Source of the DNA: Lingula anatina
Taxonomy: Eukaryota > Brachiopoda > Lingulata > Lingulida > Lingulidae
Length of the DNA stretch: 64,000 nt
NCBI RefSeq assembly: GCF_001039355.2
Contig: NW_019775480.1
Span: forward strand, 62,001-126,000
Direction of reading: 5' to 3'
This document shows, piece after piece, positions 40,225 to 52,100 of this stretch. How positions within the stretch are numbered: the stretch's first letter is position 1; each line of letters begins with the position of its first letter. Under the pieces are notes generated by a model. The model made no database searches. It was not told the origin of the DNA and saw nothing but the letters and a program-made list of their open reading frames with translations. Position numbers and translations under genes: made by a program.

Positions 40225-43200
40225 AAAATAAAAAAACTATACAGCTGCTAATATAATGACATCAAAAACAAAAACACTGCAACAAAAATACCTTTGGCAA
40301 TTATAGAGGAACACATAAATACATGTAAGTTATATGAAAGGAAACTGCTTTTTTACCACACAAAACAAATCAGCTAATTTGATGTAAAACAGAACTTTAG
40401 TTGGTTACTTGTGGGGTAAAAATCAAGATACATGCTGATTTTTGAAAGGAATATGTCTTTTTGTACAACAAATTCATAACACAATAACACAGAGGTAAAT
40501 AATCCATTTTTTTATGTAAAAGAAGTAAGTTAAATGCTTTCTCATGTTAAATAACCATTAACAGTATTGGTGAATTGTTGATGGGTAACAATAATAAACT
40601 TTGTCAATTTTTTATATATCTTTTTCATCCTTTTATTCTGACTTTTTTTAAAATATTTATTTTCACATATTAAAGAAAGTCCTCTTCTTCATTTCTGCTA
40701 ATGGAACAGATCATGTTTGAGCTCTCTTTTGCCATTATGAGCATCAGTGTGTGTGATCTAACACCGCAGTATTCTAACAACTAATCCTGTTGACATGCTT
40801 TAAACATCACAAATTTACACAGTCAATCATTTGGAAACTTGGGTCAATTTGAGACCACAAACTTAAATCTTAATTTATTTTCACATGGAGTTAAAAACAG
40901 GGACAGATAGAATGATCAGTAATAATTCAGATCAGCTTAAACAGCTTTTGATCGACCACAATTTGAGGGGGGGTGTACTGATAACCAATTAAACTCATAA
41001 TATCTATATGCTTATTATGAGATAATATAATATAATATAATATAATTTAGTTTACGATATATATACCAAATATGTGCATCAACAAACTGGTAACTTGGAC
41101 TACTATGCTGAAAATTACCCCCCTCCCCCATGCATGTCCTGAGAAAAAAGGTTTATTTCTTCCCAGTTTTCAAACTTGACAAACTCAATGCCATCCATGA
41201 GCTAAAATATTAATTTGTGTACTCTGCCAAATCCCCTACATAATAAAAGCAAATCAACATGCTACATTAGATAACTTTTGTAATGGTACGATGGTACAAC
41301 TGCACAATTCCCAGAAAGTATTAAATGATTTTCCACTAAGTGCCATCTTACCTCTTCATTATATAGCTTGGCCCCATCTTTTCTGATGGGATCAATGAGT
41401 TGCACTTGGCCCATGGTAAAGCCCACTAGCAGCAGGACACCCTCTCCAGATGCAGTGAACATGTTGAAGTCATGGCAAGTTGGGAATGTCCCTTTGTATA
41501 CCCTCTTGTCGATAGGCTTTGTTAGATCAGCAGCCTAAAAAAGAGATAGCTGTGTTAAGAATTTTAAGTGGATTAGACAATTGGTATACAGATAAAAAAG
41601 GTCCACCAAGTTATTATGAAACCATTTTTTTTTTCAGAAGAACACCTGTGTAAATGTAAATATCACATCAAACTGTAATAGTGTCTGTGCTAAAGGGATT
41701 CCCAGTTATGTTATTAAACTTCAACATGGAAAACACTCTCATAGGCACCTAAGATCAGTTATTCAGAAATGAGCTGCATGACAGTTAATAACTTTCAAAT
41801 TCACAGGACAATAACATCAAAGGTTCAAACCTATCTAGTGTTCAGCATGAAAATAAGTGGCTCTGACTGAAACTTTCAAAGCATACAGATTTCCTTAACT
41901 ACATATGTAACAGCTCCTCTCTCTGCAATGTTTAAGCTTTCAGAAAAAAAAACGACACTTATAATACCATGTTACAACAACATCAAGGAAAGCAAGCACT
42001 AAATATTAACACATTAATTTGAAATTTTATGATACACACATCTGCTCAAAATATCATCTGTTACATAATAGTTCAGAAAACTGCATGACAACAGTCAGAC
42101 ACCACTTACCATGTCTTGTGTGCCTTGATAGTCGTAATTGCATATAGACTGTGAAAGAAAAGGATAGAACTATAGAGGATTGAAAGTAAAACACTTCAAT
42201 TATTAAGTTTTGTGTATAAGAATTGAAGTGTCCCACAGATAAAAAATTACTCTATCACATAGAAATGAATCCTGTGGCAACCTCCTGTAACAATTATGTT
42301 ATCCTTTAAATTAACCTGAATAATAACATGTAAACCTGTACTTTTTTTTACATTCAGAAACTTGCATCCCAGGACCCAAGAAGTAAACCACAAATACAGA
42401 AAATCTTTCTAAGGCAAGGAGTAAGAAATTAAAGAAAAGCACATGGTATCAATCTCTAAATACTCTTTTAAGACCTTTAATCCAAGCCTGCCTTAAAATT
42501 GTTAAATAAAAAGTTTGAACAACAATTCTAACATGGCTCTAAAAAAAGTGAACCAGCACTTTTCCATAACAAATAAATAAATAAATAATAAAAAATAATA
42601 ATAATAATGCTTGAAAATCTTCTGACATTCATTAATTCATTGTGTTAGAAGCCATAAACTTTAATTATTTCTTTCAGTGATCCTGGCACAGTATATTTTG
42701 AAAAATTCATTTCCCAAAAATTAATCTGTATTTTTCATATAAAAAGCAATAATTAAATAAAAAGACCTGAAGAGGGGGGGGGTAGCACTAGCATTTTTTT
42801 TTTCGCTTAGCCAGATCATTGCTTTCTCATCTCTTTTTCTCCAAATGGCTTAAATTTGACTAAAACAAGTCAAATCAAACCCATTTTGTTTAGCCATTTT
42901 AAGTCAGTTTCAGCATTTGGCTTAATTGGGAAATGTTAATGCTGTAGGAAGCTTAATCAAATCTGATGTAGGAGATGTAGGAAGCTTAATCAAATCTGAT
43001 AGGGAGGTGATATCTGCACCATCTACCAGTATACCAGTTTTTAGGTAGATAACAAATTATATACTTAATGAAACCCTCAACTACCCTGTCATTTTCAAAT
43101 GTGACAATAACACTACTGTAACTACCCATTCAGTAGCTCTCACATAATTTTAACTTATATCTAATTTAATTCAAAAGAAGAATCTAGTTTTTTTCATTCA

Positions 43201-44527
43201 TTATATATGTTTCATTATATATGATTTACTTCTAAATCAGCATTTCATGCTTCTTTAAAAATATCAACAGTGTGCCTGGGTCACAACTGAAACCACAAAG
43301 ATAAGATGAGCATTATATATATATATATATGCTGTGTTGTCAATGGTGACAATGATGGATGCAAGTATTTGGTACAGGAAGAGCCAAATAATCAGGCTGT
43401 ACAATAACAATAGACAGAATGATAAAGAAATAAAAATATTCTATTCAGTGGCAAAACCATTTGGGCTTTTAGCAGAGTGCAAAAACAAAAATGAATTATG
43501 AATGGCTAGGGAAATGAGAGCTTCTACATCAAAATGGAGGCAAAAATTGAAAATAGTTCTCACTTAAAGATGCATGTATACAAAGCTGGTAGGCATGTTA
43601 AATTATTGCTACTAAGCTGACAAATGCTACCATATAGCCAGATAAGGGTATAACTTAGACAACAAACACAGAGTTTTGCATCATAACTGCCAGAAAACTG
43701 TATTTAAACATGTATTTTCTACTTAATTTCAGTGCTATAAATAACCCTCAGTCATTTTCACAAGCTCTCATTTGACTAATTATGCTACTGTAGTTATGCA
43801 ACATATGTTACAATGTTATTTGGCAGACTTTAACAAACTGAAGGGATGGATAAGTTAGTAAGACTAGATTATGAAAAGAAATTTGAAGAAGACGCAGTTT
43901 TTAAGCTTTTTATTTGGTTGACAGATTGAATGATTTGGTTTATTCTTTGGAATGTGGACTTTATTTGAATTGTGTAAGAAACTAGCAGAAGCAATTATAC
44001 CTTTTACATGGTATCTATGCTCAATTTGAAAGTATCTTCAATCTTGACAATCAGACTTTAGCAAGAAAATATAAATAGGAGGCTGTTACCTGAACTATAG
44101 TTAGCAGACTAGCATGATCCATCTATCCAAATGTTTGTTGTAATGTAGGAGGTGGACAAATAGTCTTATTATTACATTATGAAACTGGTATTCAATTTAA
44201 AAATAGCCTATGACAATACGCTATACCCCACGTGTTCTCAGTGTTATTTAAAGCTTCGTCAGTTCCCCTACAGCTCACCTTCCGTATCCCTTTATACGTG
44301 TAAACATACAGTTCTCTCCCGTGATTGAAACAGATCTTGTCTCCGATTCCTGATTGGTCATTTAGATTAATAAATGACGTCTTGACAGGTGTATTTACTT
44401 GACCATTGTATGCCACTCTATTTGGACGAGAGTATTCAGATAAGGGCATTAACTTGTAGGTCCCTTCTCTCGTGACAAACTGTGTTTTCACTTCGTCTCT
44501 GCCCCCACCCTCGCTCTGGGCAGCCAT
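32315..44527 (-). CDS. WDR20: WD repeat-containing protein 20
   Basis: WDR20 is a WD40 cofactor that activates the USP12/USP46 deubiquitinases. Minus-strand exons in phase are 44527-44279 (83 codons), 41534-41352 (61), 36322-35045 (426) and 32362-32315 (15 plus stop), giving about 585 residues (human is about 570). Landmarks are [76 protein letters not shown] with IVTGGEDDLVTVWS, FSGSDEDF and LTEDILRQP. The near C-terminal TPACPRLDEVPLLEPLVCKK with VTACQEGCVYTWARPGKV closes the propeller. The long Ser/Asn-rich insert between blades (from about residue 330) is typical of the family. An in-frame 39-bp micro-exon lies in intron 1 (42110-42148). The last exon (MQASDSLNQENEPDS) is short and less conserved; its acceptor and phase are good. 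Confidence 0.95.
33292..33387 (-). other. Possible alternative 3' exon of WDR20 (weak)
   Basis: On the WDR20 strand, a CTCTGCAG acceptor opens a phase-0 frame beginning HAVNSFIVLPGHAS and continuing, if unspliced, to a hydrophobic end (VLLAFWGGLLLIAVL). A weak GTACTG donor lies at the left edge. It lies between the last two WDR20 exons and is more GC-rich than the intron around it. No homology was recognised. Confidence 0.2.
34343..34369. repeat. (GA)n microsatellite
   Basis: About 13 GA units lie in the last WDR20 intron. Confidence 0.9.
34613..34840. mobile_element. MITE with ~35 bp terminal inverted repeats (last WDR20 intron)
   Basis: The left end CCCCCTTTACACTGGACGGC followed by GTCCTTTCTGCGTCC is the inverse of the right end GGACGCAGAAAGGACG followed by CCGTCCAGTGTAAAGGGGG. 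It is about 225 bp with no coding capacity. The near-perfect arms suggest recent activity. It is unrelated to family A by sequence. Confidence 0.88.
37334..37552. mobile_element. MITE family A, copy 3 (WDR20 intron)
   Basis: It carries the family core CCCCCTGGGGGTTCACGCTA, AAAGTTAATTACCCCCTACA, GTAGGCGGGACAGA and AAGCCGGTTAAGCTGACAGC, with TAAGAC and GATCTCTAAG-type ends. Confidence 0.82.
37730..37972. mobile_element. MITE family A, diverged copy 4 (WDR20 intron)
   Basis: It begins TAAGACCCCATTTCCAAAC and ends GGGAATGGAGTCTAAA, with GATCGATC at both inner ends. The core is diverged (CAAGGGGTTTCTCGC, GTCAATTACCACTTTACACC), so it represents a different subfamily from copies 2, 3 and 5. It lies only about 180 bp from copy 3. 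Confidence 0.75.
39456..39995. repeat. Dispersed direct repeat, about 43 bp, two copies
   Basis: AGTATTTTCTGTGACCAAGC with GAGGCTTGATTGTTATAAAG occurs at about 39456-39499 and again at about 39953-39995. The roughly 450 bp between the copies has no recognised gene; the pair may mark the ends of an inserted segment. Confidence 0.7.
40157..40219. repeat. (AT)n microsatellite
   Basis: A long interrupted TA/AT run in a WDR20 intron. Confidence 0.9.
42110..42148 (-). other. Candidate 39-bp in-frame micro-exon of WDR20
   Basis: In WDR20 intron 1 a strong acceptor (TTTCTTTCACAG) and a consensus GTAAGT donor bracket exactly 39 open bases. They encode SICNYDYQGTQDM in phase 0 and would insert between KGIRK and AADLTKP, where human WDR20 has no insert. 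It is probably an optional cassette. Confidence 0.5.
42943..43000. repeat. Short tandem duplication, period 33 bp
   Basis: TGTAGGAAGCTTAATCAAAT followed by CTGAT occurs twice, 33 bp apart, in WDR20 intron 1. Confidence 0.85.
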
Positions 44528-44945
44528 GTTGGATTGATCTCTCTAAAGCCCGGATGTATGCAACTGCGCGTGTCATATACCACTTCCGTGTCAAATTTTC
44601 ACAGGGAATCAGTGACAGGGAATAAAATATGTGTTTTTAGAACACCCATATCTGACGTAATTTATTAAAAAGTATCATGTATTTTTATTATATTGTTTAA
44701 TTTGCCAGCTTTTCCATCTTTCATATATATATTTTTTGAAGATTAACATCTTTAAAAGACGTAAAAGTTTCTTCCTTTTTCCAGTTCTCCGTGACAATAA
44801 ATGTACGGCCTTCACCCGGTAATATCAAAATGAACATGGCGACAGACAGATGAGCTGGATGGATTTTATCTGGGTTTCAGAATTACTGCAAATTATGTCA
44901 GACATTTGAAGATTCACACAACTACTGACGCAGTTTACTGGACAA
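44528..44945. promoter_or_regulatory. Bidirectional promoter between WDR20 and VPS54
   Basis: Start codons of the two genes diverge and are 418 bp apart, so both 5' UTRs and the promoter fit here. The WDR20 start sits in a YY1-like context (CAACATGGCTGCC on the minus strand), and another AACATGGCG lies at about 44833. No TATA box is seen near either start. Confidence 0.6.
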
Positions 44946-46080
44946 ATGGCGACAGACGAGTTAAGGCGCGTGGCCACTGTAGCGTGGAAAAGATGTGCCT
45001 TGTGTGTGAAAAATGATTTGACGTTCAAATCTCCGAGGGAGTTTTGCAGACATTTGCGAGAGTACCACTGTAGCAAAGAAGGAGGGTCATTCGTGTGTAG
45101 ATATGGAATGAATAATGTGTGTCCTTCACTTCCAGTTGAAGGTGTGAGTGACAAGGATTATGAAGATCATGTTGCACGAGATCACGTTTGTATTGAAATA
45201 GGTGAGAAACATCGAATACCATACATCAAAATTGTTTTACTGATATGTTATATTGGGTTATTGTCATAGCAACTTATAGTTTAAATAAAACAGTAATGAC
45301 AGTGAGCATTTGTTTATTACTTTACACTACAATCCAATTTTCTTATGGCAGTCTGATCATGATGGTCTGAATGCATGGAATCAATACTGCTGCATTTCTA
45401 ATCTCATTAATTATTATTATTATTATTATTGTTTTTGTTGTTGTTGTATTTATATTATATATTTTTATTATATTTTATTTCCTAAAATGTACCTGGTGTT
45501 AAAATTGTGTTGTCATGTTTTAAACAAAATTAGCATCATGATAAAAGAGTTGCTGAATTATACACTAATCTTTCAGGGAATAGTTCATTCGAATATAATT
45601 GGAAAAAGTGTTTTGATACCCTTGATTTTTCACAGGAATGTATATGAAAACAAGACAAGAGAATTTATGTGATGACATTATTGTAACTTTAAGATTACTG
45701 GTCAATGGCATGGTTTGGTTTTCATCATGTTTGGAGTCTTACATGCATGTCTTTTATGCCTTACTTCATGAAAAGTCAGAGTTCAGGAGGATAACTTAAG
45801 GTTCATCTTCAGGGTGTCATATGATTTATATAACTGAAATCACTTATACAGTAGCTCTTATTACATTTTCCCATGCTACATTTTCAATCAAATTGTTTAA
45901 ATCCTTTGATAATCTTAAGAACATTAATATGCCTTATACTATGGAGTATCCTCAGGATACATACAGTACCGTATGCACATGACACTTGCCTGATATGAGG
46001 TGACATGTCATGTTTTCACCCACACATTTCACATAATCATGATGATTTTAATGCACATTTATTGTAATTTTTTATATAAT

Positions 46081-46114
<34 letters not shown>

Positions 46115-49100
46115 AGACAATAAGTCACTACTTAACTGTCATTGCATTATTTATGTTATGCACCTTTGAACCAAAAATATGACAACTGGCAATGACAGTT
46201 TACTCGCATAACCCCTGTACTATAACTTAGAAAAAATGCAAAATGTTGAGCTCTAATCTCTGTATTTTAGCCCCATTTAAACCACTAAGTCAGAACAGTG
46301 ATAGCAGTGGCAGCTCGCGGAGTTCTACCCCTGTCCCAACCCACAGCGAGCCCTCTGTGGTCCAGGACCAGTACAAGTGGACTGTGTACCACTCCAAGGT
46401 CAATCTCCCTGCTGCTCTCAATGACCCAAGACTGGTGAAGAGAGAATCAGATTTTTTTACCAAAACATGGGGAGAGGCATTTGATAAATCGGACATTCAC
46501 CCTTCTCCCCACTTGCCTGAGATAACGAGAGATCATTTTATGAGATATATTAGAAAGATATCACGGGTAAGTAAAAAAGGAAAAGAAAAAAAAAAAGCCA
46601 AATGCACAATAGACATCCCACATATATCAAAAATGATCTTATATCAAAGAAATATTTGCTTAACTTTTGAAACTGACAATTCTTATCTTTCTATTAAAAG
46701 CTTGGGTTTGAATCTGAGTTAAATCATTATTTTAATGTCAGACACTAAGTTGGTAGGCTTCAGTGTGCAATACTCGTTATTTCCTGCAGCAAAGCTACAA
46801 GATAATGATAGTGCTTGTAAGGCTTTTCAGTTTTGTGTCAGTTTCCCCTTTTAGATGAAGCACATACAGTAAAACATGTGGTTTTCAAGTAATAATGTTT
46901 CTTGACATGCAATCGGGAATGATCAGCAAAATGAGGTCGCCGGTATCTTTTTTCTGTATAGTAAGACTTCAGTGTTCTTATTTATTACACTAAAATTTTT
47001 TTGGTATCTGAATACAAACAAATTTTATTTCATTTCAAGAGTTAAAGATAGCATCAGCATGATTTTTCCATTATTATTTCAAGACTCAATTATGTTATTT
47101 TTCCCAGGATGAAGACAGTTAAATTCTAGCTGAATACCTTTAAGTCCCTCAATTAGCAGTGCACAGCCAAATGTTTTATTTATGTGTATTATTAGTGCAA
47201 AACTGTACTTATTGGATTTACCCAAAACCTTCCCTGTTGTTGCTGCATATAAAACCTTGCTAGCACCACTTCTTTTAAAATAAAAGGCTCCATGCATTCA
47301 TCTGATGGAAGTCGGTCACACTTGAGATGCCCATGAATAAGATTGACTTTCATAGTCGATGCATTTTCGCAAGTTTGACTGCAGATTTATGCCTAAATTC
47401 AAAACATTGAAATGTGTGTTAGGAGGGTTTAACATCAAAGTAAAATGTCTCTTAATAATCCAATCTTATTAAGATACATTCATTTGACTTGCTATAATAA
47501 TATTGACCATGTATGCTATTCAATAACCAATGAACCTGTAATATTTAATGAAGCTTACTGTTTGTGTGTTGAATTTTGTAGCGACATAAGACCCATGTGA
47601 AGAACAATGAGACTTTGCCAGTGGCATCAGCTGATGTTGGAAAGAGCTGTCTTCCTGTTGATTTGTTTCCTGCTTTAGCTGCCAGACAGACAGGTAAGTG
47701 ATTGTTTACTGTTGACCTGAGGTGAGGTGAGGTGAGAGTCCTTCATTCTGTAAATCATTTAGTTGACTAGTTGAGCTTGATATATGTGTTCTTCAGAAAA
47801 ATTGAATTAATCTTACATATTTATACCTTCATTTTTTTTTTCAAACTTGGTTTACATTTGGCTAATAACAGGCAAAATGATGAAAATGTGAATATATTTC
47901 ATATAAGTATGTTTTTGATTTCCTGGTTCCATTTCAGATAAGTCAAGGGTAGAACTTGATCAGATTCCAAAAGTAAGGAAAATTTTTTGATGTTACATAC
48001 TTTCATCCAATGATAAATTTGCCACATAGGTATCATGTTGTATGTCATATTTTAAAAACAGCACAAGACATAACATTTTCAATCAAATTAATTTGAAACC
48101 AAAAGGATTGTGAATAAATATCTGTAGCAGAGTGAATATTCATAGCATTTGATTTTTCTTGCAGACCTTTCTTAGTCCCTCTTTCTCACTGGAGAACCCT
48201 GACACATTTAATGACGTATTTCCCTGGGCTCAGATTGAGGCTACACGTCATGGAGATGAGGGACCAAAGCAGTCTTCAAAATTACTACAGGAAAAGGTAA
48301 ATTGTTCTTCTGTGACCTTTAAAGTGTTAGTCAGGCATTTTTAGTCAGGCAGGTAAAGAAAGGAAGTAATTGTTAACAGTATGAAGTGTCAGACTATCAT
48401 ATTTTTTGTAATAAAATTTTGAAATATATCAAACTTTTTTAATAATAACTGAATAACCATGATCCCACATGCACATGCTGTAAAGTTAATATTACTCTAA
48501 AAAAATCAAAATTTAGTTTTGAAGTTGACATTTCTCTTTTAGATGAGCCACTATCTTGATATAGTAGAGGTTCAGATAGCCAAGCAGATCTCATACAGGT
48601 CTGAGGCTTTCTTCCATGCTATGACATCACACGATGAACTACAAGAATACATGACCAAAACATGTGCAGCAATTAAACATTTGAGGTAGGTACACTTGTA
48701 AAATATCTGCTTTATTTTATGTGATTTTTCTTGAAAAATATGCCTATATGTAAGGGCAAAGGCGAATGCAAAATGATTAACTACTGGTATTTTACTTTTA
48801 CAGAGACCGCATTCACCATCTAGATTCTGTACTAGTGAGGGGGCCTCTTACCATTATGAAACTGACAAAGACAAGGTCAAATTACGCCAAGTTGTATAAC
48901 AAGGTAAATATTTCTGTTTGCTTATTGACTACTTTTTTACATAAATTTGTACCTAAGTTTTGCTTACTTCATGCTATAGATGACCTGTGGGATGTGCTTC
49001 TGTGAATTCCATTGTGAAACAATGCATGGTGAACACCCATACTGTTATTTGCTGATACCTGCTGTTTTTTCATTTCAGTTGAAATTGATGGCCACCATTC

Positions 49101-52100
49101 ACCAGACACAGCCTACAATACAAATGCTGCTGTCCACAAATGAGTTTGTAGGTGCCTTGGATCTTATCACCACAACTCAGGAGGTACTGTCTCAGGAGCT
49201 GGCAGGAATACACAGCTTTAGGTAGGTGCCTTAGACTGCATTCCCACAAATTTAGATTGATCCATCTAGATCGAACTAACTCCCTGGGAGTTCACGCTAA
49301 ATTGCTGTCAGCCGAGCGCGCACGGTAGTTAATTACCCCCTTACAGCTTTTAGTAGGTGGGACAGACATTTAAGCCGGCTAAGCTGACAGTAATCCAGTG
49401 AGACTCCCCACAGGGATAGATTGATCTAAAATCTGTGGGAATGGGGTCTTAGATCTTATCATCATAACTCAGGAGGTACTGTCGCAGGAAGTGGCAGGAA
49501 TACACAGCTTTAATTAGGTACCTTGGATCTTATCACTGACACTCAGTAAGATCTATATATGTCACTGCATCTATTTTTTTTTTTCAGATCAACTATTTAA
49601 CAGAACAAAATTTTTCACTACTTACCACTGAGAAGTATCTTGATCTTAATGATTTTTTGCTTTTAAGTTACAAAAAAAAAAATAGATTTAATGTACCGAA
49701 CCTAGATTATTACAGTTAATTACATTTACTGATCACAAAACTTTATTTTTAAGCAAAAAAACTTGCTTAGTACGCCATTCTAGTGAGCTATTCTAGTTTT
49801 TCCATTCACTTTCCTTGCAGACATTTAGGCTCTCAGCTGGCAGAGTTGGAAAAAGTCATTGACAAAATGATGCAGGCAGACTTTGTGAAATATGCCACAG
49901 CAGATCTTAACAGACCATTGGAGGACCGACAAAATTCATCTGTAGTAGGTTTTACAGATATTATATTCAACTTTTGGAAATTAAAATCTCATATGGTTTG
50001 TTTAAAAAATGCTAAGTAATTAGAAGTTTGATTTTTTTTTAGTCTGTGATGACATTTTCAGGCATTAGGCATTCACAGATATGATTTATTTTTCTGATTT
50101 ATATTGGAAATCCAATTTATTTTGTGGTGGGTTTCCAGTGTTAAGAATCCCCCCAGATCCCTGGCTAAAAGGCTCCTGAGCCATTTCTTTCAACTTTTTT
50201 CTTACAACCCAAAGTCATATCTGCATTCAAAGTGTAGCTTATTATGACACAAATAGCATTTCTTACTGATCAGGTGGAGTGAAAAAACAATTCATATGTA
50301 CAGTATTCTGTTTATGTTTGACAACCCTCTTCTTGCAGGGGCATAAGCATCACCCTATAAGACCTTTAAATGAGGTAACTTGTGTTTGTTAATAAGACAG
50401 CTTTATTACCAAGCCCCAGTTTATACATCAAAGACATACTAACCTTTGTGTGAGACTGATACCTTGTTTACTAACATGTGTGACTGTAATGTTATAACTT
50501 TGCTGCTAGTTACTCATGTTTAACTTTATGTTTTAGTTACTTTAGTAGGTGAACACTGTTTTTGTTTTAAAGAATGTTGTTTTGCTTGCTTATGGACAAA
50601 CGCACACACACACTGTTATTTTAAAATTGCAGAAGTACTGTATAAGGAAATAAAAAATTTACAGATTCATACCTTTATATTGAAGAAGAAATGATAGCCT
50701 GTGTTAAGTGTTGGCTCATATCTGTGTCAAAGAGAAACTTCATTGTTGTTAAAGATATCCTGTACATGTTTGAATATGTCCCAATGTCTTTTTATCCAGC
50801 AGAGCTTTTTATCTTTTCCAATTTGTCAGATCTTCAAAACAATAAAAACAATTAAACATCTCAAAGAAAGGATAAAAGTTATAATAAAAGAATTTCACAA
50901 GATCACAGCTTTTGCATCTTGAGATATCACGACAGAATACAGAGAAAAAATGATATTTGTGATACTTGGTACACAGCTCTGACCATATTCTTCTTGTAAA
51001 GTGAAAAATGAGGTCATGTCCAATTCTTGGCAGTACTTGTCTTGTGAAAATTCAGGAAGACAGATTGTGTTCTAAATAAATCTTGATTTATTCAAAACAA
51101 ACTTATCTAATAAAAACATCCAAGAAAAGTGCATGGTTGGGTCAAGCAGCCATTTATGTGTTGGAAAAGATTGCTTTTTTGCTTGAGGAAAATTATATTA
51201 GTAAAATTGCTTTACAGGATACCTCTACTAATACATACCTCAATTAGCATGATAGCTATAATTAATGTGATGTTATATCAACAACAGCAAAATATTAGAG
51301 TTACCATATCTATTCTGCTGTTACTTTTTATTAAGCCCACTGAGGTGGAGGACCTTTCAGATGTAAGTTGTAAAAGTAAAAGCTGTTGTTTGTCCTACCT
51401 GCAGAGAATGGTGCACAGGCATGGCAAAACCAAATACCATGGATCAGTATGCTTCAAATGTTTTTTATGGAATATTTTTTAAAAAGAATGTTGACAGATA
51501 AACATTTTCCCCAATACCATGGATTTTTTCAGAAAAATGCTGAGGCCTGCAATATATAGATTTGAGCAAGCCTTTGTGCCTGTAATACCTAATGAGTTTT
51601 TTGCCATGTCTATCTTGCATCTTTCTTTCCTGGAAATATTTTTTTTCCATTCATCATATTGTTAGTACAAATGCATTTATTTAAGTTCTTTTCCACCCTT
51701 ACAGCAAGTTCAAATATAGGTATTTTTGTCTCATTTGCCCAAAAGTAGATATAGATCATTAACACTTGCTTTCATTTTTGCTCGTCGAGAATCATGTTAG
51801 TGTTGTTTGAAACATCTATATTCCCATGTTATATATTGAATAGTTCTCACATAGAAGTGGTATTGATGGTGATGTGACTACTAATTTACAATTAGAGAGT
51901 TAACTTGTAAATGGTGTATATGTTTATCTGCATGTTTGAAAGTTTTATGTAGAATTTGATCATGTGTCATATTTTTGTGATATTGATATTTTTATGTGTT
52001 AGTGATCATTGAAAATGTCAAGAGGGTCTGTATTGTGAGCGTGTGTCAGTTCCACATGCTGCCAAAGAAAAGATAACATAAAACTGTATTATATTATCAT

